From NCBI GenBank assembly GCA_025774805.1, contig JALGZR010000005.1, positions 7,503 to 71,502 of the forward strand: a DNA stretch of 64,000 nucleotides, written 5' to 3'. Source of the DNA: a bacterium. GTDB lineage: Bacteria; ARS69. The position numbers and the translations under genes are program-made. Below the pieces are notes generated by a model that made no database searches, had not been told where the DNA came from, and was given only the letters and a program-made list of their open reading frames with translations. Shown here one piece after another: positions 28,656 through 38,030 of the stretch. Numbering within the stretch: the first letter of the stretch is position 1; every line of letters begins with the position of its first letter.

Positions 28656-29604
28656 CGCCCCGGATCGGTTCCTCCCCGCGCGGGGCGGAGGGGGTCGCCC
28701 CGCCGTCGGGCGGCCGGGTCTTCCATCGACGGTGAGCCCAGAAGTAGTTCGTCGGCCAGCGGAGGACGAGCGACTCGAGGTAGCGATTGAAACGGACGGC
28801 GCCGTCGCGCCGGTTCCGCACCTCGTCGAGACTCGGATCGGGCCTCCAGACCTCGTGCGGAACGAGGGTGTAGGTGTCTCCCTCGTCCACGAGCGCGCCG
28901 AACACGAGAGGAGCCCCGGTTCGCATCGCGAGGGACACGATCCCCCCGTGGGTGGACGCCGGCGTCCCGAGGAAGTCGATGAACACCCCCTTGCCCCGGG
29001 CGTCCTGATCCATGAGCGTGACGACGCAGCCGCCGCCTTCGAGGTGTCGCACGACCCCTCGCAGATCCCGCCGGGGCGAGAGAGGCTCGATTCCGGCCGC
29101 CCGCCGGGCCCGCATCACCCGTTCGTTCACGCGGGGATTCGCCATGTCGGCGGCCAGCGCCGCTATGGAGACCCCGAGCCGGCGGAGCCCCTGGATCGCC
29201 AGCTCCCAGTTGCCGAAGTGCCCGGACACGACCAGCGAGCCTCCGTCCTTCGTGAGCGAGTGCTTCAGCTCCTCCATCCCCGAACGGGAGAGAACGCCCC
29301 AGAGCTCTTCGTCCCCGAGGCGGCCTCCCCGAAGGAGGTCGACGAACGTGCGGGTCATCACGGCGTAGCTCTCACGGGCGATCGATTCCGCCTCCGGGCG
29401 CCCGCCCTCCGGCTGCAATCTCTCCAAAACGTTCCGAACCGCGACCTCACGGCGTACCCGGGCGATGTCGAACGCGAACCGGCCGGTGCCCGTCGCGAAT
29501 CGCATGGCCGATCGTCGCGAACCGGCTCGAACCGCGGCCTCGAGGCCGCGGAAGCCGACGAGCTCGAGAACGTGGCGGGCGCGCCGGCCCGGCCTAGCCT
29601 GCAT
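28612..29604 (-). CDS. Lipid A biosynthesis (LpxL/HtrB-like) acyltransferase
   Basis: 330 residues. The catalytic HxxxxD/E-type motif is VVSGHFGNWELA; then MDQDARGKGVFIDFLG and PLVFGALVDEGDTY, as in late acyltransferases that add secondary acyl chains to lipid A. No strong N-terminal hydrophobic anchor is evident, though the N-terminus is basic. Overlaps dprA and the PfkB gene by 11 bases each. Supports an outer membrane with lipid A. Confidence 0.88.
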   Translation of the reverse strand: MQARPGRRARHVLELVGFRGLEAAVRAGSRRSAMRFATGTGRFAFDIARVRREVAVRNVLERLQPEGGRPEAESIARESYAVMTRTFVDLLRGGRLGDEELWGVLSRSGMEELKHSLTKDGGSLVVSGHFGNWELAIQGLRRLGVSIAALAADMANPRVNERVMRARRAAGIEPLSPRRDLRGVVRHLEGGGCVVTLMDQDARGKGVFIDFLGTPASTHGGIVSLAMRTGAPLVFGALVDEGDTYTLVPHEVWRPDPSLDEVRNRRDGAVRFNRYLESLVLRWPTNYFWAHRRWKTRPPDGGATPSAPRGEEPIRGGRGGLATSRVRNAD

Positions 29605-29612
29605 GACTCGCC
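29593..29612 (-). repeat. Possible partial dispersed element, copy 7
   Basis: GAGTCATGCAGGCTAG on the minus strand matches only the 3' end of the element (ATGCAGGCTAG identical). It supplies the dprA TAG stop and the acyltransferase ATG, exactly as copy 8 does at the next junction. Short, so chance or functional convergence is possible. Confidence 0.45.
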
Positions 29613-30633
29613 TCTCTCGTGTCGACGAGACCGAGCAGCTCCAGACGGGCCAGGCGATCGCGCGCGTCGGGAGTGGAGACGCCGAGCGCGGCGGCGAGCT
29701 CGTCCGGGGTCCGCGCCCCGGAGCGGTGAGCCTCGAGGGCGCGCACCTCGTCGGGCTCGAGCCCGGGACCGCCGCGGATTCCGTTCAGGTCCTCGAGGAG
29801 GTCCTCGGCGTCCCGGATCGGGCGCGCCCCCTCCCGGAGAAGGGCGAGGGGTCCCGCCGACCGCGCCGAGCCGGGCCATCCGGGAACGACGAAGATCTCC
29901 CGCCCGAGATCGAGCCCGTGCCGAACGGTCACGAGAGCACCGCCGCGGATCCGGGACTCGACGACGACGATCGCATCTCCCAGGGCGGCGAGAATCCGAT
30001 TCCGACGCGGGAAGTGGCCCGAGCGCGGCTCGGCCCCCGGCACGAACTCGGAGACGACGGCGCCCTCCTCCCCGATCCGGTCCTGAAGATCCCGGTTCTC
30101 GGGAGGGTAGGCCACATCGGGGCCGCACCCCAGAACCGCCACCGTGTCGCCGTCCGCCTCGAGGGCTCCGCGGTGGGCGGCCGTGTCGATGCCGCGGGCG
30201 AGACCGGAGATCGTGGCCCACCCCTCTTCGGCCAGCCGCTCGCCCAGGTGACGGGCCAGCCTCGCCCCCCCGGGCGAACACTCCCGGGTGCCGACCACGG
30301 CGACCGCACGTTCCCGCAGGGTCTCGGGGCGGCCGCGCAAGAAGAGCACCTCGGGGGGATCGGAGAGGTCCTCGACGCGGTCGGGCCAATCCGCTTCGCC
30401 GCGGAAGAGAGGCCGGACGCGACAGGCGTCGCACGCGCTCTGCACCTCCTTCCCCCGGCGCTCGGCGTTCGCGAACCCCGGGCGCAGCCGCTCGGGCACG
30501 GCGCGGTCTCCCCGGGACGCGGCCTGCACGGCGCGCGACCAGCCCCCGCAGCGGTCCCGGACCGCGCGGGCGGTCTTGGGTCCGATGCCGCGCGTCCCGA
30601 CCAGTCCGAGCCGAATGCGGCGATCGCGGTCCA

Positions 30634-30634
<1 letters not shown>
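29594..30634 (-). CDS. dprA: DNA-processing protein DprA
   Basis: 346 residues. Loads RecA on incoming single-stranded DNA during natural transformation. The Rossmann-like core has AVVGTRECSPGG, ISGLARGIDTAAHRGAL and FPRRNRILAALGDAIVVVE; a SAM/HhH-like N-terminal part and a winged-helix C-terminal part (PDELAAALGVSTPDARDRLARLELLG) complete it. Start at 30634 follows GGAGGGGG and overlaps the HEAT gene stop (TGATG). With comEA and type IV pili it suggests DNA-uptake capacity. Confidence 0.95.
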
Positions 30635-32393
<1,759 letters not shown>

Positions 32394-32396
32394 TCA

Positions 32397-32414
32397 GGGC
32401 CCTCCCGAGGGCCC
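32397..32414. promoter_or_regulatory. Inverted repeat in the obgE leader
   Basis: GGGCCCTC and GAGGGCCC separated by 2 bases, lying between the predicted obgE transcription start (near 32439) and its GTG. It could form a leader hairpin that affects translation. Sequence observation only. Confidence 0.35.
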
Positions 32415-32445
32415 CTCCCGGAAGGGCGTCGGGCGAGCGGCCTCG

Positions 32446-32474
32446 AACCTACCGACGGCCTCCGGGCGCGTCAA
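32446..32474 (-). promoter_or_regulatory. Promoter for the obgE operon
   Basis: TTGACG (32469-32474), 17-base spacer, TAGGTT (32446-32451) on the minus strand. It lies back to back with the HAD-gene promoter, so one 72-bp block serves both directions. Confidence 0.6.
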
Positions 32475-32488
32475 TCGGACCCCTCCCG

Positions 32489-32517
32489 TTGACGCCGGGG
32501 GTCGGCCCCCCTAACCT
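32489..32517 (+). promoter_or_regulatory. Promoter for the HAD phosphatase gene
   Basis: TTGACG (32489-32494), 17-base spacer, TAACCT (32512-32517). The -10 hexamer is the beginning of dispersed element copy 9. Predicted leader about 45 bases. Confidence 0.55.
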
Positions 32518-32540
32518 GCACCTCTCACCAGGCTCGGCCT
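32511..32540 (+). repeat. Dispersed element, copy 9
   Basis: CTAACCTGCACCTCTCACC followed by AGGCTCGGCC on the plus strand, differing from the consensus at a handful of positions. Orientation is opposite to copy 2. It overlaps the -10 region and leader of the HAD gene. Confidence 0.7.
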
Positions 32541-32567
32541 TTCTCCATCCCCGCTCCCGAGGAGCCC

Positions 32568-33239
32568 GTGCCCGAACTTCGTGCCTCGTACGATCTCGCG
32601 GTCTTCGACATCGACGGGACGCTTCTCGCGACGGACGTCTTCTGGCTGTCCATCGGCCGGCGCGGGGTGTCCGAGGTCTACGCGCGGCACGGAATCGAGC
32701 GGGCGATTCCGCCCGACTCGACGTTCCTGGGGGCGATCGGTCTGGCCATGAGGGACTTTTGGAAGTACGTCCTTCCCGAGGATCTCCACTCCCTCGTCGA
32801 AGAGGTGGAGCAGGAGTGTCAAGAGCTCGAGAAGGCGGCCTTCGCGGGCGGTCTCGGAGCGATGTACCCGGGGGCCCGCGGTCTCCTCGGCGACCTCCAC
32901 ACGGCGGGTCTCGAGGTGGCGCTGGCCTCGAACTGCGGGCGCCGCTACCTCGAGGGGTTCATCGAGGCCTTCGACCTCGGCCCCATTCTCGCGGCGGCGC
33001 GCTGCGTCGACAGCCCCGGGATGAGATCGAAGGCCGACATGGTCCGCGACATCCTGGCGGACACGGGAGCTTCGCGGCCGGTGATGGTGGGCGACCGGGA
33101 CGGCGATCGCCAGGCCGCCCTCGCGAACCGGATTCCTTTCGTTCTGTTCACGGGGGGTTTTCTCGCCACCCGGCCCCGACCCGGAGACCGGGTGGCGCGG
33201 AACTACGAAGAGGTCCGGCGCTTTCTCTTACCGGTCTGA
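32568..33239 (+). CDS. HAD-superfamily hydrolase (phosphatase)
   Basis: 223 residues. Motif I VFDIDGTLLATD, motif II ALASNCG, motif IV VGDRDGDRQAA: a Mg-dependent phosphatase of the phosphoglycolate/beta-phosphoglucomutase type with a helical cap. The substrate cannot be assigned. GTG start at 32568 follows GAGGAG. The last 37 bases overlap the end of the convergent zinc-ribbon gene. Confidence 0.88.
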   Translation: MPELRASYDLAVFDIDGTLLATDVFWLSIGRRGVSEVYARHGIERAIPPDSTFLGAIGLAMRDFWKYVLPEDLHSLVEEVEQECQELEKAAFAGGLGAMYPGARGLLGDLHTAGLEVALASNCGRRYLEGFIEAFDLGPILAAARCVDSPGMRSKADMVRDILADTGASRPVMVGDRDGDRQAALANRIPFVLFTGGFLATRPRPGDRVARNYEEVRRFLLPV

Positions 33240-33598
33240 GAGCTGCCGGTCCGAGAGGAGCTCGATCCGGGCGAAGAGCCCTCGTCCGCCCCGGAGGAGG
33301 ACCCGGAATCCGATCCGGAGGCCGAGCTCTTGCCCGATCCGGACGACGACGCCGCGTCCGCTTTGTCCGCTTTGCCGGCGGCCTCCTTCTCCTTGCGGGC
33401 GGCCCGGTGATACGTCTCGGAACGGTAGTCGGTCGTGTAGAAGCCGCTCCCCTTGAGGATCACCCCTCCCCCGCTCCCGATGAGACGCTCCAGCCGGCCC
33501 CCGCAGTCGGAGCACTTCCGGCGCGGGCTCTCCGACATGGAGTGGAAGATCTCGTGGGTCTTCCCGCAGGAGTGACATCGGTAGCGGTAGGTCGGCAC
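33203..33598 (-). CDS. FmdB-type zinc-ribbon protein with Ser/Gly-rich tail
   Basis: 131 residues. N-terminal FmdB zinc ribbon PTYRYRCHSCGKTHEIFH with the second pair CSDCGGRLERLI, then GVILKGSGFYTTDYR, standard for the family (putative regulators). From about residue 75 the protein is Ser/Gly/Ala-rich and ends in basic KRKRR. GTG at 33598 begins 2 bp after the coaD stop. It overlaps the HAD gene tail to tail. Confidence 0.87.
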   Translation of the reverse strand: MPTYRYRCHSCGKTHEIFHSMSESPRRKCSDCGGRLERLIGSGGGVILKGSGFYTTDYRSETYHRAARKEKEAAGKADKADAASSSGSGKSSASGSDSGSSSGADEGSSPGSSSSRTGSSQTGKRKRRTSS

Positions 33599-33600
33599 GA

Positions 33601-34080
33601 TCAGCGTCCCAGCTTCTCGCGCAGAGCCGCTTCCACCGGGGCGGGCACGAAGTCGGAGACGTCCCCTCCCAGGCGCGCGATCTCTTTGACCAGGGACGAG
33701 TTCACGTAGGAGTAGTCCTCGTTGGGGCAGAGAAACACCGTTTCGATGCTGGAATCGAGCTTGCGGTTCATCCACGCCAACTGGAACTCGTAGTCGAAGT
33801 CGGTCACCGCCCTCAGCCCCCGGATGATGGCGCACGCGGAATTCTCCCGAGCGAACTCGACCGTGAGCTGGTCGAAGTGCACGACCTCCACGCCGTCCTG
33901 ATCGGCGATGGCGTTCCGGAAGAGCGCGACCCGCTCCTCGAGCGTGAACATCGGGCCCTTGGAGCCGCTGTCGGCCACGGCCACGATGATGCGATCGAAG
34001 AGCCGGCGACTTCGCAGCACGAGATCGACGTGACCCAACGTCACCGGGTCGAAGGTGCCGGGATAGAGAGCGGTCCTCAC
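33601..34080 (-). CDS. coaD: Phosphopantetheine adenylyltransferase
   Basis: 159 residues. Penultimate step of coenzyme A synthesis. YPGTFDPVTLGHVDLV nucleotidyltransferase motif, IIRGLRAVTDFDYEFQLAWMNRKL, and the C-terminal YSYVNSSLVKEIA are typical. Overlaps rsmD by ATGA. Confidence 0.97.
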   Translation of the reverse strand: MRTALYPGTFDPVTLGHVDLVLRSRRLFDRIIVAVADSGSKGPMFTLEERVALFRNAIADQDGVEVVHFDQLTVEFARENSACAIIRGLRAVTDFDYEFQLAWMNRKLDSSIETVFLCPNEDYSYVNSSLVKEIARLGGDVSDFVPAPVEAALREKLGR

Positions 34081-34676
34081 GGGAGATCCTCCGGGTGGTG
34101 TTTGAACAGCGTCACGGCGGTGCCACCGTACCGCCGCTCCTTCCAGAGCGCGAGCCCTTCGGGCGGGGGAACCGCAGGGCCGGTCGCGTCGTGCTCGAGG
34201 GCGAAGACCCCGCCCGCCCCCAGAGCCCCGGCGATCCGGCGTCCGAGCTCCGCCGGCAGCCCGTGGCGATAGGGCGGATCGGCCAGCACCAGGTCATAGG
34301 TCCCTTCGGGAAAGGCGGACTCCGCGCACGCGTCCCCGTCCACGATCCTTCCCCGGTCGGTCAGCCCGAGAGCCTCGAGATTGCGACGAAGAGAGCGCAG
34401 CGCCTCGCGATCGCTTTCCACGAACGTCGTGCGCGCCGCTCCCCGGCTGAGCGCCTCGATCCCGAGCGCCCCCGACCCCGCGAAGAGATCGAGGACCTCC
34501 GCTCCGGGCGGAATCGGCCCGAGCAGATTGAAGAGCGCCTCCCGGACGCGGTCGGCGGTGGGGCGGGTTCGCCGGCCGGGCGGCGCGTCGAGACGTCGAC
34601 CCCTCAGCTCGCCGGCGATCACCCGCAGGCGGGCGCGCGGGGGTTGCCTCGGGCTGCGATCCCGGAGCGCGGTCAC
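34077..34676 (-). CDS. rsmD: 16S rRNA (guanine966-N2)-methyltransferase
   Basis: 199 residues from a GTG that overlaps the aroK stop (GTGA). VIAGELRGRRL start region, SAM-binding LDLFAGSGALGIEALSRGA and catalytic ADPPY are clear. rsmD-coaD is a very common pairing. The frame is open far upstream through aroK, but those residues are shadow sequence. Confidence 0.95.
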   Translation of the reverse strand: MTALRDRSPRQPPRARLRVIAGELRGRRLDAPPGRRTRPTADRVREALFNLLGPIPPGAEVLDLFAGSGALGIEALSRGAARTTFVESDREALRSLRRNLEALGLTDRGRIVDGDACAESAFPEGTYDLVLADPPYRHGLPAELGRRIAGALGAGGVFALEHDATGPAVPPPEGLALWKERRYGGTAVTLFKHHPEDLP

Positions 34677-35230
34677 CTCCCGTCGGTCCCCCGGCCGAAG
34701 TAGACCTGGAACTCCTCGAGCTGGCCGAGCTTCTCGAGAATGTGGCGCCCCGCCTCGCGCGGATGGGAGAACCCGCCCGGCACGGGGATGCCGTACTTCC
34801 GGTAGAGCGGCTCCCGGACGGCCATCAGATGCGTGATCCGCGCCTCGAGATCGGGGGCCGTGGTGAGAAGGGGCCGGCGGGCGGCCCAGGGGCGCTGGCA
34901 CCGCTCGAGCACCTCGCTCTTCGTGACGCGCAGCCAGAAGACCGGACCCTGGACCCGCAGAATCTCCATCGTCCCTTCGCTGAGAACGAGTCCCCCGCCC
35001 GTGGAGAGCACGAGGTCCCGCTCGGGGGGAAGCTCTTCGACGATTTCGTGCTCGATCGCGCGAAAGTGGCTCTCCCCCTCCGACTCGAAGATCTCCTGCA
35101 CCGACATGCCGGTCCGCTCGACGATCATCGCGTCGGTGTCGTAGTGGGACCAGCCGAGCTGCCGGGCCAGCATTCTCCCGGTCGAGGACTTGCCGGAGCA
35201 CATGAAGCCGATGAGAGAAACCCAGGGCAC
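34673..35230 (-). CDS. aroK: Shikimate kinase-like protein
   Basis: 185 residues. P-loop SLIGFMCSGKSSTGRMLA, the substrate Asp region HYDTDAMIVERTG, and STGGGLVLSEGTME match shikimate kinase (chorismate pathway). GTG at 35230 is chosen for its excellent GGAGGAG; ATG starts further upstream give Ser/Pro-rich shadow sequence. The C-terminal 15 residues (QVYFGRGTDGR) are slightly longer than usual. Confidence 0.9.
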   Translation of the reverse strand: MPWVSLIGFMCSGKSSTGRMLARQLGWSHYDTDAMIVERTGMSVQEIFESEGESHFRAIEHEIVEELPPERDLVLSTGGGLVLSEGTMEILRVQGPVFWLRVTKSEVLERCQRPWAARRPLLTTAPDLEARITHLMAVREPLYRKYGIPVPGGFSHPREAGRHILEKLGQLEEFQVYFGRGTDGR

Positions 35231-35506
35231 GATCTCCTCCAGCTCGAAGGATAGCCCGAAGCCGTAACGCCCGGGTAGCCCCGATACGGACCCGAGAGAG
35301 GGCAGCACAGAGGGCAACCACGACGGGGTGGCCGTCCCGGGGCCCGTCGAAACCGACCCCGACCCCGACGAACGGGCCGATATCGACGGACCGTGACGAC
35401 CGGGTGACGACGGATCGTCACTTCGGCTCTCGAATCGCCACCGGCCGGGGGTCCGCCCACCCCGCAAACCGACACCCCCCAAGTGCTTCTACCGTCTCGC
35501 AACGAG
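35231..35506. other. Divergent intergenic region upstream of aroK
   Basis: About 275 bp without a gene. It holds a short tandem run of ACCCCG units near 35355-35370. TATCCT, 17 bases before the aroK Shine-Dalgarno, could be a -10 for aroK but lacks a -35. The rightmost part leads into the sigma54-type promoter of the plus-strand gene; an upstream activator site is expected here but I could not define one. Confidence 0.35.
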
Positions 35507-35521
35507 TGGCATCGGAGTTGC
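35507..35521 (+). promoter_or_regulatory. Sigma54 (-24/-12) promoter
   Basis: TGGCATCGGAGTTGC: TGGCA and TTGC with the exact spacing required by RpoN (GG at 35508, GC at 35520, 12 bp apart). Predicted start near 35533, 70 bases before the secreted-protein ATG. Three sigma54 activators are encoded in the window, one convergent just downstream. Confidence 0.75.
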
Positions 35522-35604
35522 AAAAGAACCGGTATGGAACCTGACGATCCACCGGTTCCATCCCCCGAAGACGCCTGGTGATCCCCGCAGGCAAGGAGGG
35601 CGAC

Positions 35605-36114
35605 ATGAGAAGGACCTCGCTCGCCGCTCTCGTGATCCTGCTGGCCGTGCCTTCCGCGCGAGCCGGTGACGAGACTGCCGGCAACCGATCGATTCACATC
35701 GTACTCGGGTCCCGTCTCTCCCTTCCCGTGATCGAACTGGCGGCCTGGGTCCCGGAGACGGGTCGACCGCAGCAGGATCATCCTGAAGTGGGAAGCCTCG
35801 ATGCACTTCATCGGATCCTGTTGCCGGGAGAGCCCACCGACCCGCAACTCACCTTCCCGGTCTCCGATCGCGAGCTCGGGGTTGGCGAGGGCGTCTCCGC
35901 AATCCTCGCCGGAACGACGGTGCACGCGGCTCCGTCGGGTGGGGGTGCCGAGGCGGGTGCGGCGAATCGGATCGACAGCCTCGACGAGAGCCCGGAAGGG
36001 GGCGAGCGGTCGCCTCGGGGGATCGGTTCTTCCCTGGAGACCCCCTGGGACGACTGGGAGAATCGTGACTCCACGTACGACGGATGGGACTACCGGGACG
36101 GCTACGACCGTTGA
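35605..36114 (+). CDS. Small secreted protein of unknown function under a sigma54 promoter
   Basis: 169 residues. Signal peptide 1-20 (MRRTSLAALVILLAVPSARA, cut before GDETAG). The mature part has no motif I recognise; a Gly/Ala-rich middle is followed by an acidic aromatic tail (WDDWENRDSTYDGWDYRDGY). AAGGAGGG precedes the ATG at 35605; the frame also opens at 35578 without a better Shine-Dalgarno. Convergent with the GAF-type activator gene, which may regulate it. Confidence 0.75.
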   Translation: MRRTSLAALVILLAVPSARAGDETAGNRSIHIVLGSRLSLPVIELAAWVPETGRPQQDHPEVGSLDALHRILLPGEPTDPQLTFPVSDRELGVGEGVSAILAGTTVHAAPSGGGAEAGAANRIDSLDESPEGGERSPRGIGSSLETPWDDWENRDSTYDGWDYRDGYDR

Positions 36115-36203
36115 GCTTTGACCGGAGTCTCATCTGAGGGCGGTGGCGCCGCGACGACGAGATCGGTCGCGGCGCGCCGCCGCAGCGGCAGGGCAGGCGG
36201 CAG

Positions 36204-36227
36204 GGCAGGGTGAGATACGCCGGCTAA
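36204..36227 (+). repeat. Dispersed element, copy 10
   Basis: GGCAGGGTGAGATACGCCGG followed by CTAA. Its CTA is the TAG stop of the activator gene on the minus strand. Just before it, CGGCAGGGCAGG is repeated directly (36186-36209). Confidence 0.65.
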
Positions 36228-37774
36228 ATGCCGAACCGCTTGATCTTCGAGTTCAGGGTCGTGCGAGGGATGCCCATGAGTCGAGCCGCCTCTCGCTTGT
36301 TCCCTTCGGTCAACTGGAGAACGGAGCGAATGTAGTCCCTTTCCATGCTCGCGTAGGACGGCACCCCCCGGCCGTCCGCTCCGAGGACGGAATCGAGGTC
36401 GGCCCCTCGGCCCCGGCCGGGGGGCGCCGGTCCGTCCGCCTCCGAGGTGGATCCGGAGGCGATTTCCGGCCCATCGGGAATGTGCTCGGGACGCAGCTCG
36501 GGACCTCCTCGGGAACGGACGATGGCCCCGGCGATCAGACTCTCCAACTCGCGGACGTTGCCCCGAAGATCCCTCGTGGACAGCACCTCGACGAAGCCGG
36601 GTGTCATCCGCAGCTCGGAGCTCACGGTGCTCCGATATCCCTCGAGAACGTGCTCGGCGATCGCGGGGATTTCCTCCCTCCGCTCCCGCAGCGGGTGGAT
36701 CTTCACCGTGTACATCTGAAGGCGATAGAAAAGATCGGCGCGGAATCGCTCCGCTTCGACTTCCCGGACGAGATCGCGATTCGTCGCGCTGATGACCCGG
36801 GCCGTAGCCGGGATCATCCGGGATCCCCCCACCCTGCGGAAGCCGCGCTCCTCCAGCACGCGCAGGAGCATGGCCTGGGTGTCGAGCGGCATGTCCCCGA
36901 TCTCGTCGAGGAAGATCGTCCCGTCGCCCGACCTCTCGAACGCTCCCCGAACCGTCGAGTCGGCCCCCGTGAAGGCTCCCTTCTCGTGGCCGAAGAGCGC
37001 GCTCGCCATGAGGTCCTGGGGGATGGCCGCGCAGCTGATCGCCTCGAAGCTCTCCGCCCGGCGGTGGCTGAGCTCGTGCACGGCGTGGGCGACGAGCTCC
37101 TTGCCGGTGCCCGTCTCCCCGAGGATCAGCACCGGTAGATCGAGCTTCGCGACGGCGACGACCTCGGCGAAGAGGGAGGCGGTGCGATCGCCCTCCCCGC
37201 GAATCGTAGTCAGGATGGGATGCTCTTTCCGGAGCGAAAGGATCCGCGCCGCGGGATCCCGGTCGCGCTCCGTAGCCCCGACATCGGCGCCGAACGAGGT
37301 CCCGAGCGCGAGGACCGACTGCCCGACGATCTCCCGGACCACCGGAACGTCTCTCCCGGCGAAGGGCTCCCCCAGCAGCTTGGGTCCCAGGGCGAAGAAG
37401 CCCCGCACCCGACCCTCGAGACGGACGGGACAGACCAGCTCGATCTCGAGACCACGGGCGAGGCGCGCGACCCTCGGGCCGAGACCGGCGATCTCCTCTC
37501 CGCAGAGCGGATCGACGGACTCGCCGAGCGTCTTCTCCATCCGGCGGGTCAGGGGCAGAGAGACCTCGGGAACCTCGGAGAGTCCCTGCGCGGCGCGGAG
37601 AGTGAGGCGATCGTCGGAATCGCGCTCGAAGAACACCGCGAAGCTCGCTCCGCTGGCGCCCATGAGCGAGAGCAGCGCCGTGGTCAGGATCGGCTCCCGC
37701 CCGCGGAGCCCGAGGAAGCCGCGCGCCGTGTCGTACAGCAGGGAGAGCTCCAGCAGGTCTTTTCTGGGATCCAC
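36224..37774 (-). CDS. Sigma54-dependent transcriptional activator with GAF sensor domain
   Basis: 516 residues. GAF domain about 15-155, AAA+ activator about 180-405 with Walker A LGETGTGKELVA, the sigma54-contact GAFTGA (FGHEKGAFTGAD), Walker B TIFLDEIGD and the arginine region, then a Fis-type HTH about 475-515 (NKREAARLMGIPRTTLNSKIK). No receiver domain, so it senses a small ligand (NifA/NorR-like layout) and does not need a kinase. Its likely target is the convergent secreted gene or pilus genes. Confidence 0.93.
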   Translation of the reverse strand: MDPRKDLLELSLLYDTARGFLGLRGREPILTTALLSLMGASGASFAVFFERDSDDRLTLRAAQGLSEVPEVSLPLTRRMEKTLGESVDPLCGEEIAGLGPRVARLARGLEIELVCPVRLEGRVRGFFALGPKLLGEPFAGRDVPVVREIVGQSVLALGTSFGADVGATERDRDPAARILSLRKEHPILTTIRGEGDRTASLFAEVVAVAKLDLPVLILGETGTGKELVAHAVHELSHRRAESFEAISCAAIPQDLMASALFGHEKGAFTGADSTVRGAFERSGDGTIFLDEIGDMPLDTQAMLLRVLEERGFRRVGGSRMIPATARVISATNRDLVREVEAERFRADLFYRLQMYTVKIHPLRERREEIPAIAEHVLEGYRSTVSSELRMTPGFVEVLSTRDLRGNVRELESLIAGAIVRSRGGPELRPEHIPDGPEIASGSTSEADGPAPPGRGRGADLDSVLGADGRGVPSYASMERDYIRSVLQLTEGNKREAARLMGIPRTTLNSKIKRFGI

Positions 37775-37799
37775 GGGTCGTCTCCCGGTCGCATCGTCG

Positions 37800-37825
37800 C
37801 CCGGACGATAGCATCATCGTCCGGG
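37800..37825. promoter_or_regulatory. Perfect inverted repeat upstream of the GAF activator
   Basis: CCCGGACGAT (37800-37809), 6-base loop, ATCGTCCGGG (37816-37825). It sits 26 bp before the ATG of the activator gene. Could be its own operator (Fis-type dimer site) or a leader hairpin. Confidence 0.45.
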
Positions 37826-37937
37826 GGAGGGAAATCAACCGGGTCTCTCGGAGCGGCCAACGTACGGTCGTGGAGGAGATGCACTGCGACCGCCCACCGG
37901 AGCCCGGAAGCGGAATCGAGCGCGAACACGCAAAGGT

Positions 37938-37971
37938 GAAGGCGCCGGGGACCGTCGTCCCCGGCGCCTTC
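37938..37971. terminator. Strong hairpin downstream of pilQ
   Basis: GAAGGCGCCGGGGAC and GTCCCCGGCGCCTTC form a perfect 15-bp stem with a 4-base loop, 60 bp after the pilQ stop. On minus it is followed by ACCTTTG, a weak U-tract. Probably terminates the long pilus operon. Confidence 0.7.
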
Positions 37972-38030
37972 AATGTTTCCGCGTTCTCCGGCGCGCGGTC
38001 ATCCGCGCCCGGAGAGATGCGACCTGAGCG

